Below, piece after piece: positions 42,468-54,715 of a stretch of 64,000 bases of DNA. Source of the stretch: Symbiodinium natans. Its lineage: Eukaryota > Sar > Dinophyceae > Suessiales > Symbiodiniaceae. The notes under the pieces were generated by a model. It did not search any database. It saw only the letters and a program-made list of their open reading frames with translations, and was not told the origin of the DNA. The DNA lies in NCBI GenBank assembly GCA_905221605.1, contig CAJNDS010000668.1, positions 703,555 through 767,554 of the forward strand. The letters run 5' to 3'. Positions within the stretch are counted from its first letter, which is position 1, and the number at the start of each line of letters is the position of its first letter. The position numbers and the translations under genes were made by a program.

Positions 42468-44814
42468 GGTATAGATCCATGAGCTCAATCTTGCGGGGGA
42501 TTCCTTGCCTTGCACTTATCACGGTGCAGGGAAGATGTACCCTTGCATGCCTGCATTCAGAGGCAGAGGTCCCAGAGACTGCACAGTTTACAGAGCCCTA
42601 GAACCTTCAACCTTATATCAGGGTTTAGGTTTAAGTTTAGGGTTTACAAAGGCGAAGTGGCAAGCCTGTTGCAAAAAAAGGGTTGACTATAACCTTAAAC
42701 CTTGTCACGGTGTAGGGTTTAGGGTTTACTCAGCCCTACAACCTTAAACCTTATCAGAGGTGTTTGGGTTTTGGGTCTTGGGGTTAGGGTCTACTGTATC
42801 CTTAAACCTTATATGCAGGGTTTCAAGTGTTTAGTCGCAGGTGTTTCGTCGCAGCCATATCCCTCAGCTAAGGCATCGACCTCCCGGGGCACCCTCGCCC
42901 CCCCCAAACCCCGCAAAAGACCCTTCAACCCTAGACCCCTAGACCTCCAAATTGCCCTATATATACATAGAATTGGAGAATTATACATGTACATACATAT
43001 ATATATATATGTATCTGATCTTTTTCTACGTGTGTATGTATACGCACATATATTCGTGGCTTTGGTGCTGGTGTTTTGGGGTTATGGCCTACTCAGTTCA
43101 GGCTTCAGGAAGCAAAAGCCTTAATCCCGCGAATGATGACCTGCTCACCATCACTTCGGAGCAGCTCGATCAACCTTAAGTCTGTGAGACCCTTGCAAAA
43201 CCTAAACCCTACACCCTCAACTCTGAACCTTCAAGAGAAGCTCTATCCCTGATTGAGCCTCTACCTGCCTCTGCTTCGCAGGCTTGCCGATGCCTCCTCA
43301 CCATCTTCTTCCCAAGGCAAAGCCTGGGCGTGCCTGGACACCCCCCCAAAGTATGTCGCAACTGCCCGAAAAGCCCTCAACAAGCGCGACGAAGTACATA
43401 TTTTTGTGGGGTTTGGTGAATTATTGGGGTTTGGGGTTTAATTAAGGTTTAGGGTGTTTAGGGTTTCGGGGGTTTAGTTCGGGTTCAGGGGGTTTAGTTC
43501 GGGTTTAGGGTTGCCGCAATCTTGTGGCAGGATGCTGTCGTGAAGCGGACAGCAGCCCCCGCAGCGCCGAAGTCTGCGGCGGTGGCTCACGAGTTCCTCG
43601 GCCAACTGCCGGGTTGCTGTTAGGGTTTAGGGTTTAGGGTTTAGGGTTTAGGGTCTAAGGTCTAGGGTTTAGGGTTTAGGGTTTAGTTACCAGAGTGGTT
43701 AAGTTTTACCATAGTAAGGAAGCCATGTTATTTGTCCTATATCCATATGGTGGGAACATAAGTGACTTTTTAAGTGAAGTTCCCTGACAGCAATCCCCGA
43801 CTTTTGATCCTTTGAGGTTTGTTTGGGCTTCGGTGCGGCTAGTGAGGCAGGAGTATGTCTCCTCGTATCAGACGTGATGCGGCAATCACTGCCGCCCATC
43901 TTCAGCTGAATTCGTTGCTGTCGGAGCTTGTGCGCGCGCACACACACGTGCAAAACAAACGAACACATATTAAGATGACATGAAACGAAACACACATTTT
44001 CATACCGGCTTGAAAAGCCTGTGAAAGCAGAAACCCGAAACCCTAAACCCTAAATCTGCCAACACAGCCTCAGCTGCTAAGGCCATTGCCTGAATGTCCA
44101 CCACACGCTTAATCTACAGGAGGCTGACGCATATATAGCACTTACGCAAAGCTACCTTCTCATTTCTGAGGTCTGCTTGTTCAAATTCTAACAAATTACT
44201 ACACGTGCTGCTTTTGGGGGATGTGATTCTGATAATTCTAACTCCTGTGGTGCACGACCACTGGCCCCCTTTCCTTGCCTGTGTGGCCCGCACATGGACA
44301 TCATCCACGAATACAGGCATATGTCCTGATGAAGGGCCACTAGTAGGCATGTCTGAGCAAGAAAAACATCAGGTTTACGTGGTACGGAAGTCTACCAGGT
44401 CATGTGCAGTTCAGTATCGAAGCTGTTCCCTGCCTTCTAAAGTAACATGGCCATCATAAGTCCGTGTTTCGGCTGAAGTTGCTTAGCAAGTGTCGCATCT
44501 TGGTGTACCAAGACGACGAAAAATGGTAGCGGCAGGTGCGTCGTAGGGTTTGGGGTGGGGGGAGTAGATTCCGGGTAGTTTGAGAGTTACTAGATATGAT
44601 ACACATGCACGTTTCAATGCACTCCTCCACCTATGTTTCAGCCGACCCAGTCAAACGGCAATTTTCTTTATTCTGTACCATCTGCTCTCGACTTGTTGGG
44701 GCTTGGCTTGCTCCGCTTTTAGTTTGGACAGTTCCCCCGGTCATCTTCTCATCCTTCACGGCATTTTGTTCATGGAAGAAGCCTGCCCTTAAACCCTCAA
44801 GTTGATGCTCTGCA

Positions 44815-44925
44815 CATCTAAACCCTAAACCCTAAACCCGATACCCTAAACCCTAAACCCTAAACCCTAAACCCTAAACCCTAAACCCTAAACCCTAAAC
44901 CCTAAACCCTAAACCCTAAACCAAC
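44815..44925 (+). repeat. CCCTAAA array
   Basis: About 14 units immediately upstream of the ATG at 44936. Confidence 0.9.
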
Positions 44926-44935
44926 AAGGGGCACC

Positions 44936-45028
44936 ATGGCAGCAGCTGCTGCAGAGGGCCTGGTCGCCCGGGAGCTGTGGGAAGGTTTGGGCGAGGCTCG
45001 CACGGGGGGAGGCCGCAACATAAGATTG
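44936..45028 (+). CDS. Possible start exon upstream of the P-loop gene
   Basis: ATG at 44936 in the context GGCACCATGG opens MAAAAAEGLVARELWEGLGE and stays open into the following TTTAGGG array. A CCCTAAA array of more than 100 bp ends just upstream. An Ala-rich start is common in GC-rich alveolate genes. Linkage to the P-loop exons 1 kb downstream is only positional. Confidence 0.3.
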
Positions 45029-45982
45029 GGTTTAGGGTTTAGGGTTTAGGGTTTAGGGTTTAGGGTCTAGGGTCTAGGGTTTAGGGTTTGCAAGATGTTA
45101 AGGAAGTTGGGTGGGGGGCGAGGGGGTACTGTCAGCACAGCTACCTACAGCAGAAATTGGCAATGTCGTTGGCAGCAGAGTTACCTCAACTTGAAACCAA
45201 ACCTGCTGCCTGAAAATCTAAAGCCTAAATCCTAAACCCCCAACCCCTGAACCCTGAAACCCAAGCGCTGGACATTTCTACAACCTTTACAGCCCAACCA
45301 ATGCTCGCACCCCAAGCCCGCATCCTAAAATTCAACTGTTCCAACCTCCGTTCATCTGTAGCTATGAGTAGGGTTTTAAGTATGAGAAGTATACTTGAAT
45401 CTCTTATATCCCCACTCTAAACTACCCATGAACCTCCAAGTAGAGCCTGAGCCCTTTTGTCTTTCAACACTGCGAAAGCGCAAAATCACCCCATAGAGCT
45501 TGAAGCCTTAAAACCCCGTCCTGAGCCTCCAAGCCTCGGACCCTGAACCCCAACAACCAAAACACCGCAGGGTGTGCCTGTAGGGTTCAAAAGGTTTAGG
45601 GTTTAGGGTTTAAGGTTCAGGGTTTAGGGTTTAGGGTTTAGGGTCAACAACCAAAACACCGTAGGGTGTAGGGTTCAGAAGGTTTAGGGGAACCTGAAGT
45701 TCGAAACTGAGCAACACAGTAGTTCATATTCATAGCACGGAACCCGAGTCCCAAACCCCTTGGCCGTCACCTCTGAATCCTCCCTAAACCCTAAACCCTA
45801 TAAACCCGAATCCCCTGAGAACCCTGCACTCTCAGTGCCTCTTCCGGGGCTTCAGCGTTCAATTTGGGTTTTGAAGGGCGTGGGGGCTTGGCCCAAAGAG
45901 TCGTCGTTAGTTCGGGTTGCCGGGCGTCTACGACTCATAGCCCTAAACCCTAAACCCTAAACCTAAGCCCTAAACCCTGCAG

Positions 45983-46669
45983 GTTCCTCAAGGCCTGGGG
46001 CAGGGATTCCGCTCACTGCTCATCCTTGGGCCATCGGGTGCCGTGCCCGGCAAGTCCTGAAAAATCCTAGCCTCACAAGCTGAGTTGCTTCCCCTTAGGG
46101 TTTCGAGCTTAGGGTTTGGGATTTAGGGTCTAGGGTTTAGGGTTCAGGGTTCAGGGTTTAGGGTTTAGGGTTTAGGGCTCTGAGGAAGATGTTCGAGGCC
46201 TGGTGACTTGACGGCCTCTTTAGGGGGTACCTGTGGTGACACGGACATCCCAACCCACAACCCTGAGTCCTGAGACCCTCATATCCTGCGAGGTTCCCCC
46301 TTACACTAACAGTCCTTATACTGGGGATTATCATAGGGGGTCGTATAATTCCCTACTAAGGACTGTTAGTATAAGGGGGGAACATCCCAGCTGATATCCC
46401 ACTTGGTGGGGTTGTGGTGTTCATTGCGGGGGGGATCGCTGGATTCTTCGACACCAGAATGGACCCTCGCCCCAACGGCTCCAAACCCGAAACCCTAAAC
46501 CCTAAACCCTGCAGGTTCCCGAAACCCTAAACCCTAACCCGAAACCCTAAACCCCAAACCCTAAGCCCTAAACCCTAAACCCAAAACCCTAAACCCTAAA
46601 CAGCCCAGGCAGCGGCAAGTCGACGTTGCTTCGCGCGATTTTGGCGAAGCACTTTCCCGACTTCGATGG
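45983..46669 (+). CDS. P-loop ATPase fragment, probably ABC-type, Walker A split by an intron
   Basis: Exon 45983-46037 follows CCCTAAACCCTGCAG and reads VPQGLGQGFRSLLILGPSG, donor GTGCCG. Exon 46609 to about 46669 follows GCCCAG and continues SGKSTLLRAILAKHFPDFDG. Joined, they give a complete Walker A (GPSGSGKST) in phase. A hydrophobic strand before the P-loop and LLRAIL after it fit ABC ATPase domains such as the ABCD type; a guanylate-kinase-like fold is the alternative. Both exons end just before in-frame stops, as expected for real exon edges. The 571-nt intron holds a TTTAGGG-type array, a family A MITE and a CCCTAAA array. The remaining exons, including Walker B and signature motifs, were not recognised. 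Confidence 0.6.
46290..46389 (+). mobile_element. Family A MITE in the Walker A intron
   Basis: Arms ACTAACAGTCCTTATA and AAGGACTGTTAGTATAAGG. The 5' end is worn (AGGTTCCCCC) while the 3' end is intact (GGAACATCCCA). Confidence 0.7.
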
Positions 46670-46679
46670 GTCGGGGGGC

Positions 46680-49600
46680 TAAGCACTGCCCGGCTCAACC
46701 TTTGCAGGGTTTAGGGTTTAGAGTTTAGGGCTTAGAGTTTAAGGTTTGGGGTTTAGGGTTTCGGGCCTAGGGTTCAGGGTTGAAGGTTCAGAGTTTAGGC
46801 TTTTTCGGGCTTAGGGTTCAGGGTTTAGGTTCTTTCAGAGCTTAAGATTCATTCAGGGTTTAAAGTTCAGGGTTTCAGGTTATTTAGGGCTTAGGGTCGT
46901 TTTAGGGTTCAGGGCTCAGGATTTTACTTTGCACTCATCCTCGTTAAGTATATTCTTCAGTTCGGGTTGGGATGATTTTGGGCAGATCTCGCAAGGCAGG
47001 AGCGCCTATGAGGGCAGATCGCACTGCGGTTCCTCAAAAAAATAGGAGCCTGTTGCAGTTGCCCCGTCCTTGAGGGTTAGCCAACACGACCTGCCCGAGT
47101 GTTCCTGAACGTAATTCCGCGCAGAGCCCCGCATGGCGAACGTACCAATCAGGGGAGTTCTGATTTGTTTCAATACACGGTGTAGGCTTGTATGTATGTC
47201 GAAGCAGATTGTGAAGCAGGAGGGGCCTTATAAGCGCTGTACCACGCAAGGCAAGGACGTAAGGCGCTCATAGCCCAAATAAACAAACCCGTAAGCAGCA
47301 AATCCTTGCAGTGCAAAGCCCCCTTATACGACCAGTCCTTGATAGGGATTAAAGTGCCACTTTTTTTACTCCCTATTACGGACTGCTAGTATAAGGGGGA
47401 ACATCCCAAGCTATATTACTTGGTGGTAGTTAAAAGTAGGGGTATAAGCGGTAACTATACTTATGACCCTATGCCTACTTGGGGTTCTTATCACCCTTCA
47501 TATCACAACCTGTGAACCTCCCCGTAGTCTTGAGGGTTTGCGGCTTAGGGACTCGAAAACCTAACCTAAACCCCAGGCCCTTGTATCCATCCACGGAGTG
47601 GCCAGACGGTGTCGCCACCATTGAAGCTTTCGAGACTGCTGAACAAGGCGCCCCAGCAACGGGGTTTAGCGTTCAGGCTCAATTCCCTCCCTAAACCCTC
47701 AGCCCTAATAAAACCCCAAACCCTAACCCTAAGCCCTGAACCTTAATCCAACCCTAAAGTCCAGAAAGGGTCAGTTCAAGTTTCGGGCTCCTGGGCTGCT
47801 TTCTGGGGGCTTAGGGTTCAGGGTTTAGCGGGCTGCAGAGGGTTCATGAACTTTGTTTTAACTGCATTCAGCAAGGACTCCGATGCGTCATTGCCTTTCG
47901 AAAGACTATCACGCCTGCTGCCTGGTATACGGCCCCCACCTCTGAAAAAAGCGGGGGGGAGCGTTTAAGTTTATCAGTTAGGACTATGATGTGTCTCATT
48001 CCATGAACATAAGGACCCTAATGCTAGTCATGCTGTCCATAGAAGGCCTTGTTGCAAGTTTCGGACAAGGAGAGCCCTGGTCTCCCCCTCCGACACTCCA
48101 GACGAAAGTCCCGAAGTCGACGTTGCAAGGGGGCAGAAACCCTAAACCCTAAACCCTAATTAGACCCTCTTGGCATGTCCAGGAATCCTGAAACCTAAGT
48201 CCTCGGCTCAACATAAGCCTAAAAGCCTACAGCCCTACGTAGCCCTATCAGCCGTATCCTATAGCATCCATCAGCCCCAACCTGCTGAACACCCTAGTCG
48301 TAGAGTAGGTGACCTTGAACCTTCTTGGGGTAATGTCACCCCCTTAGAATCCCAAAGGTTAACCTCAATTTCCCCCAGGGTACTGGACAGCTGAGACACC
48401 AATAGAGCTGTAAGACCTACATGCCCTACATCCCTGGACCCTCGGAGGTCCATGAGAAGTTATAAGTAGGGTTCTAGGTACCCGAAATAGGCTTACAAGT
48501 ATAGCTACCATACTTATAACCTTTCTGTTAACTAAGCTTATAAGTATAGCTACCATACTTAGAGCCTTACTTCTAACTACCCCTGAGCCTCCAAGTAAGC
48601 CTTGAGCTAGACGCAGCCCGCGCTGGTCGACGGAAGGGTCTCTGGCCCAAACTGCGTGTCGTTAAGGGGGAGCGCCGGGGCTACCCCGTACACCGTTTCA
48701 CCTTGGCTTCCTACACATGACAAGCAGGCAAGCACCAGGCTCCGGCGACAACAAATGCGCAGATTATGTCGGTCTATGAGTCCAGTTCCTTCCCTAGAAC
48801 AGGTTTTCCGAATGCATCGAGAAAGTCGGGCAAAAAACTGCCATCAGACGTCCAAATCCTTTAAGGACTTAGTACCCGTGGCTTAGTTAAGATCCACCTC
48901 GGCTTGTTTGTCCGGTGCCATGGCGGCCGAGACACACGTGGCACAAGCGTCCCTGCTCTGCAACACCTGCGTCTAGTTGGGGCAAGCCAAGTCACATAGC
49001 CCTGGGACCCATTTGTATGCAGCACCTGACGCGTAGCCGAAGCATTTTTTTCTGAACTTGGGCTTCGCAGTTTGGATGTTGGCGTTGAGGCCATCTTAGC
49101 CGGCATCAGGTTTAGGGCGCATAGTATAGCTAGGGCTTAAAGTCAACGCACGTCAGAGAGTCCTCGTACAAGAAGGTTTTTGGCATTTACTGTCCGAGGC
49201 TTGCAATTTGAAGGGCTGCGTTCAGGGCCGAGACTGGGTTCAGAAAGGGTCCGGGCGCCAGGGACTCCATTTTCCTGGCTTGTGCAGACGAAGGGGGTAC
49301 CGTTTAGGGTTTAGGGTTTAGGGTTTAGGGTTTAGGGTTTAGGGCGACTGAGGCAGGCCTTCTTGGATGGCACCCTCCGGCGAGCTGCGCGGTGGGCATC
49401 GCTCGAGGCCAGCAGCCATCCAAAGCACAAAGTGGTTGTGTGAAGGGCTTTTAGAGAGCAGGGTTTAGGGTTTAGAGTTTAGGGTTTAGGGTTTCGGGTT
49501 TAAGAGTTTAGGGCATCGTACACTTCAATAAAGGAAGATGCCCAAGACCAGCTAGAGATAGGGCTCCTTTTTCAAGAAATGAGGTGATAGTTGATGTATT

Positions 49601-50310
49601 CCCAGGACTTTATAGGGATCTTTGTTAAGAAGCAAGGAGCAGAAATAAGAGGTATTGACCCCTCTCTCTCTGGGTTGAGTCTGAGAACCCAACTCCCGAA
49701 ACCCTGCAGAGTAGGGTTGAGAGCTTTTCCGATTTCGTTTGAGGGTTAGGTTGCAAGAAGTGAAACCAAGATAGCCATAGCTGCACGCACTCAGTATCAC
49801 CCTAAACCCTAAACCCTAAACCCTAAACCCTAAACCCTAAACCCTAAACCCTAAACCCTAAACATTACTCAGTTGCTCGCACTACGAACGCGCGTGCATT
49901 ATGGAAACGACCGGGTGCCTCCTTAGCCTCTCCCACAGGGGTTGATGTTGGAACCCTAGACAACCCGTAGCTTAAACGGCCTCACAGAACCTTAGGGTTT
50001 AGGGTTTAGGGTTTAGGGTTTAGGGTTTAGGGTTTAGGGTTTAGGGTTTAGGGTTTAGGGTTTAGTGAAGATCCGTAAGCCTCAAAGCCGACCTATAGAG
50101 CCTCTGGGACCTCTACTCGAGAAGGCGCAAAGGGGCCAGTACTGTAGCGGTTTCGGGTTTAGGGTCTGGGGTCTACCCCAATACCTTAATGCATATAGGG
50201 AACCCTAAACCCTAAACCCTAAACCCTAAACCCTAAACCCTAAACCCTAAACCCTAAACCCCCTACTACCATTTAAGGTATATTCCTTCATTTATGGGGT
50301 ATTAATTAAA
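46680..50310. other. Exon candidates and arrays between the P-loop and ankyrin genes
   Basis: Open islands with reasonable edges: 47570-47696, 48040-48137, 48656-48886 (76 codons), 49074-49109 (LDVGVEAILAGI), 49134-49301 (56 codons, LVQEGFWHLLSEACNLKG), 49344-49441 (RQAFLDGTLRRAARWASLEA) and 50067-50150. Variant TTTAGGG arrays fill 46700-46910 and 49300-49515, 49993-50065; CCCTAAA at 49800-49863 and 50200-50263. Family B element at 48440-48597. Confidence 0.45.
47316..47410 (+). mobile_element. Family A MITE, 5' end truncated
   Basis: Starts at CCCCCTTATACGACCAGTCC and ends GGGGGAACATCCCAAG. A family B element follows directly (47412-47525). Confidence 0.6.
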
Positions 50311-50318
50311 CTCTTTAG

Positions 50319-50395
50319 GCAGAGCTGAAGTCGAGTCAGGTGATCGAGGAGCTTATTCAACGTGGCTGTCGCACCTGGGCCAGAGGAGTGCAGCG
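50319..50395 (+). CDS. Ankyrin-like exon (SQVIEELIQRGC)
   Basis: Between ACTCTTTAG and the GT of a TTTAGGG array the frame reads AELKSSQVIEELIQRGC, which fits the second half of an ankyrin unit. It has a high coding appearance and clear splice edges, but one repeat half is weak evidence. It may be the most upstream exon of the 56-62 kb gene. Confidence 0.4.
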
Positions 50396-51355
50396 GTTTA
50401 GGTTTTAGGGTTTAGGGTTTAGGGTTTAGGGTTTAGGGTTTAGGGTTTAGGGTTTAGGGTTTAGGGTTTAGGGTGTTCTTTTCCCAGTTGGTGAGTCGCA
50501 GAAGTTCAGGAAGTATCTTGCCCTAAGGGAGCAGCATGGTGAACTGAGTTTTTCGAGCCCTTAGCGAGTCTAGGTCGGTCGAGCTTGATATGTTCGAGCC
50601 GAGGCCATCTGGCCACCCGACACCCTAAACCCTATACCCTAAACCCTAAATCTTGAACAAACCCAAAGCAACAAAAACAATCGCCATGTCTTGGCGATGC
50701 CAAGGTTCAGGGTTTAGGGTTTAGGGTCTTCCCCTTGTTTGGAGTAAAGTTCTCGTCTGAAGCCTGTGCCACTTAGCCAAGAAGGGCAGTTCACCAGAAA
50801 GTGCACCATGCCAATTTTCCTTCCTCGTGTTGGCAAGATATCTAAAGGGTTCTTAAGGGAGGGGGGTTCATGAGGGTCGGTACCTGGGGAACTCTAGGGA
50901 AGCTTAGGGAGCCGTCGGGAGTAGTGGGGTACATACCACCCTTGAACCCCCCCCCTCCCTCAAGGGTTTAGGGTTCAGGGATAATTAAGGGTTTAGGGAT
51001 CCTAAACCCGAAGCCCTAAACCCTAAACCCTATAGAAATTGTTTGCTTCGAGGCCCAGTGCCTAAGTTGGTGCTCGACCTTGTGAAGCGGCCGGATCCCA
51101 TCACTGCACTCAAGGCAGACACTTCTTCTAGGACCCGGCGTGTCCGTGTTTTGGGGTTGGGGTTCCCCTATAATCCCCTTAAAACCAAACAGGGTGCCCT
51201 TTTTCCCTCCTGGGTTACTCCTGGGTCGAGTTGCACTCTATTACCACGCCATCATGCGCCTGTTGGCAAAGAGTATTCCTGAAATCATCTTCAATCATGA
51301 TTGGTTCCCAAAACCCTCAACCCTAAACCCTAAACCCTAAATAGGGCTACTTGGA

Positions 51356-51466
51356 GGTTCATGGGTAGTTATAAGTAGAGCGATAAGTAAGTACCCCCCA
51401 AAGAGGGTTATAAGTATAGCTACCATACTTGAAAGCCGTACTTACAACTACCCATGAACCTCCGAG
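51356..51466 (+). mobile_element. Family B MITE, TA target
   Basis: Ends are CTTGGAGGTTCATGGGTAG and CTACCCATGAACCTCCGAG, flanked by TA (51354-51355, 51467-51468). The best preserved family B copy. Confidence 0.75.
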
Positions 51467-51865
51467 TAGGTGGGCAGGTAAGCTTGAGCTTTTTTGCTTG
51501 GTATTCGAAACCCCTTTAGAAAACCCATGGTTGACCATCAGCCGGTGGGGGGTTTAGGATCTAGGGCATCTAGGGTTTAGGGTTTAGGATTTCGTGAAAA
51601 GGGTTTAGGGTTTAGGAATTTTTGTGTTCAGGGTTAGGCTTTGAAGGGTTTGGGGCTTTATTTCGTCTACCTGGCCATTGCAGGGCCAAAAGCACTACGC
51701 CCAGAGACACCGCCGCCAGCCCACCCAGAAGCAAAACAGGATGTTCCCGAACACCAAAAGTCCCTAGACCTTAAACCCTGAACCCCCCTAAACCCCCTCA
51801 CCCTACACCCGGCTTCAATCGCGGCTCTCTCCCCCCCCCCCCCCCCCGTGTGCTCCGTGTCGTAG

Positions 51866-51945
51866 GTGATTAAGCTCCTGGGTGACAAGCATGGCGTGGA
51901 CGTCGCCGCCAAGGTCGTGGACCAGTCGGGCGCCTGCCCCCTCTC
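51866..51945 (+). CDS. Ankyrin-like exon (VIKLLGDKHGVDVAAK)
   Basis: After a C run and GTGTCGTAG the frame reads VIKLLGDKHGVDVAAK, then VVDQSGACPLSLA, matching the end of one ankyrin unit and the start of the next. The 3' edge is uncertain (GC or GA donors near 51940-51960); the frame itself stays open to 51966. Confidence 0.5.
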
Positions 51946-52961
51946 CTTGGCACCTCGGGCAAAAGAATCCAACACTTTTTGAAAATACTTCTGTAACCTG
52001 AGATCTTTAGCCTTTTTGGGTTTCGTGGGTTTCTAGGGGAGCTAAGCGGGGAGTTTGTAGAAAGGTGCCGACGAGCAGCCACAAAAACACGCTGCACCTA
52101 CAACCTTGAGCCTTGAGCCCTAAACTCAGGGTACTTCTAAAGGCATGAACTTGGGAGCTGTGGTTTTCCTTTTTGGCGGGGCCCCAAACCCTAAACCCTA
52201 GACCCTAAACCCTAAACCCTAAACCCTAGACCCTAGACCCTAAACCCTAAACCCGAAACCCGGGTGGGGGGGGGGGGGTGGGGGGGGCCTCTGTTTGTTT
52301 CGAGTTTCGAGGGGCTTTTGTGGCACCCTCCAGCCCCATCAGCCCCACACAGCATTCCTGAAGGGTGCGTACCATGTCCTGCAGCGGTGTAGGGTTTAGG
52401 GTTTAGGGCTTGGGGCCCAGGACCCCTGACACAAGGGATGTTGCCTTACACGATCATGGGGATCCCTGTATCATGGTTTAGTGGCCATACTCCTAAAATT
52501 TCCCTAACCCCTAAAATCCCCAAATAACGGGTATTTGGGCCGTCTGGGTGGCCCTGGGGATTTAGGGTTTAGGGTTTAGGGTTTAGGGTTTAGGGTTTAG
52601 GGTTTAGCCATCATCTTGAAAGGCTGGAAGAGGCTTTCATGTACCTAGGTCTTCTTGCCTATTCTCCGTCGGGTTTCGTTTTCGAGTGCTTGGATTTTAG
52701 GTCTTGCTGGCTTCCCTCGTGGTTAGGAGAGATGGCATAGGGCCTGTGCGCAGACCACTTAGTTGAGTTTGCCGCTGTCTAAACGAAACATGTTTTTTTC
52801 CAAGGTTTTCGGCTGCCGGTACTGCAAGTGTCCTGCAAATGCGGTGTGAGTGTCAGCTAGGCAGGTGACAGAAGACAAGCCGGCCGGGATTGTACGAGCG
52901 CCCGCTCACAAAGCCCAGCAACCCCGGGTCCACTTCAGCCGGATTTAGGGTTAGGGTTTAG

Positions 52962-53208
52962 GGTTTGGGGTTTGGGGTTTGGGGTTTGGGGTTTGGGGTT
53001 TGGGGTTTGGGGTTTGGGGTTTGGGGTTTGGGGTTTGGGGTTTGGGGTTTGGGGTTTGGGGTTTGGGGTTTGGGGTTTGGGGTTTGGGGTGTGGGGTTTG
53101 GGGTTTGGGGTTGGGGGTTTGGGGTTTGGGGTTTGGGGTTTGGGGTTTGGGGTTTGGGGTTTGGGGTTTGGGGTTTGGGGTTTGGGGTTTGGGGTTTGGG
53201 GTTTGGGG
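52962..53208 (+). repeat. TTTGGGG variant array
   Basis: About 35 tandem TTTGGGG units, almost without variation, flanked on the 5' side by TTTAGGG units. It reads open in all frames (GFGVWGL), which is an artefact. G-quadruplex forming potential is obvious. Confidence 0.95.
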
Positions 53209-53231
53209 GCCCAACACAATTTGAGCTCTAG

Positions 53232-53297
53232 CAGAGGCTGCAAGAAAAGGCCATCTGGAGATGCATCTTGGTCGCGTTTGTTCAGTTTCTGCTGTGG
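53232..53297 (+). CDS. Ankyrin-like exon (AEAARKGHLEM)
   Basis: This small exon follows the 245-bp TTTGGGG array and CTCTAG. It reads AEAARKGHLEM, the helix motif of ankyrin repeats, and abuts GTTTAGGG. The second half of the frame does not look ankyrin-like, so the true donor may lie earlier. Confidence 0.4.
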
Positions 53298-53357
53298 GTT
53301 TAGGGTTAAGGGCTAAGGGCTAAGGGTTAAGGACTGATCTGCCGCATGAAGAGAGAC

Positions 53358-53393
<36 letters not shown>

Positions 53394-54109
53394 CGAGAGA
53401 GTGAGGGAAAGCAAGAACTACATAAAGAAAGGTCTGTAAAGAAAGAACGAAGCAAGGAAAGAAGGACACACGACAATACGCAATATCTCCGAAATAATAG
53501 TCAGAAGGCAGGAAAGGCACATACACACAGAAAAGGACTGAATTAATGACAAATATGCATGCAAGTCATATACGTGAAGGTCATCTAAAGGAGTGGGGCT
53601 AGCCAGTCAATGAGAAATTTCGCTGTGCTCACATCGAAGTGCCAGTTCATATTATCACAGTCAATTTTCGGGGCTTAGGGTTTAGGGTTTAGGATTTAGG
53701 GTTTAGGGTTTAGGGATTAGTAAGACACATTCCCCACTACTTCGCCAAAGTACTAGTTCAAGGCCCGTACCGTTCACTAGCAAGGAACATCAGACCAGCT
53801 GAGTATTGCTTGCACTCGAAAATCAAGCATTTTTTTTCAGAGCCGGTATGAAGTAGATAGCAACAAATTCATCAACGGCAGACAGCAGTTTCATACTGCG
53901 CATGCTCGGCTTCGGCTGTGTCGAACCACTGGCTAAAGGGATATTCGTTGCATGGAGATTATTGTCCACCGAATGTTTTTAATGCTACTGAAATACTTGT
54001 ACATTGACCACAGCCATTAAGTTTATGCCGTTTCAGGCCTCAAGAGAATTAAGCGTTAAACAAAGGTACGAAATTAACATGAAAGTAAGCACCCCACTTG
54101 AATAGAATC

Positions 54110-54715
54110 CCACACCGCCCCAACATGTTTCATCCCGATAGAGTCCCGCCAAGCATCCCAAAAGTGCCCAACCGTTTATTTTTGGGAGTTTAGGGCTTTG
54201 GAGTTTAGGGTTTAGGGTTTAGGGCTTGAGGGTTTTAGGGTTTCAGGGTTTCAGGGTTTTGGTGCTTTAGGGTTTGAGGGTTTTAGGAGTTTTAGGGTTT
54301 TAGGGTTTTAGGGTTTTAGGGTTTTGGGGTTTTGGGGTTTTGGGGTTTTAGGGGTTCCCCGCCGAGTGTCCCTGCTGCCCACCCTCAGAGAAGCGCGCAG
54401 AAAGTGTCAAGTTTCGAGTATCCCTGGAGTGCCCACCCCCAAGGGAAGCCCAACAGAGTGGAGCATGTATACTGAAGTGCCATCCGACGACGGGTCCCGC
54501 CGAGTATCCCTAACGTGCCCAAATTGCCCCACTCCTGAGTCACCCCCAGAGAGCATCCCGGAGAGAGACCTGCCCAGTATCCTTAGCGTTTTAGGGTTTA
54601 GGGTTTAGGGTTTAGGGTTTAGGGTTTAGGGAGTACCCACCCCGCAAGACTGCCGAGTATCACTGGAGTGCCCACCCTCAGAGAATTCTGGGCAGCATCC
54701 TGCAACAGAAGCCTG
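54110..54715 (+). repeat. Degenerate ~55-65-bp tandem repeat interrupted by TTTAGGG variants
   Basis: Recurring core CCGCCGAGTATCCCTGGAGT followed by GCCCACCCTCAGAGAA, at about 54143, 54358, 54412, 54495, 54568 and 54648, with a TTTTAGGG-type array (54185-54355) between the first two. Confidence 0.6.

Larger units (their letters stand above)
40200..44930. other. MITE-rich region without an assigned gene
   Basis: Between the MITEs: TTTAGGG arrays 41725-41810, 43430-43510 and 43620-43690, and the CCCTAAA array 44815-44925. A TATA microsatellite lies at 42956-43050. Open islands: 43119-43178 (NPANDDLLTITSEQLDQ), 43278-43395 (KYVATARKALNKRDE before a GTACAT donor), 43514-43612 (DAVVKRTAAPAAPKS), 44205-44459. 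None has recognised homology. Confidence 0.5.

Noticed and set aside
52935-53316. Several overlapping long open frames on both strands (GFGVWGL, NPKPQTP)
   Set aside because: They are the TTTGGGG array read in all frames; a 7-bp unit without stops is always open.
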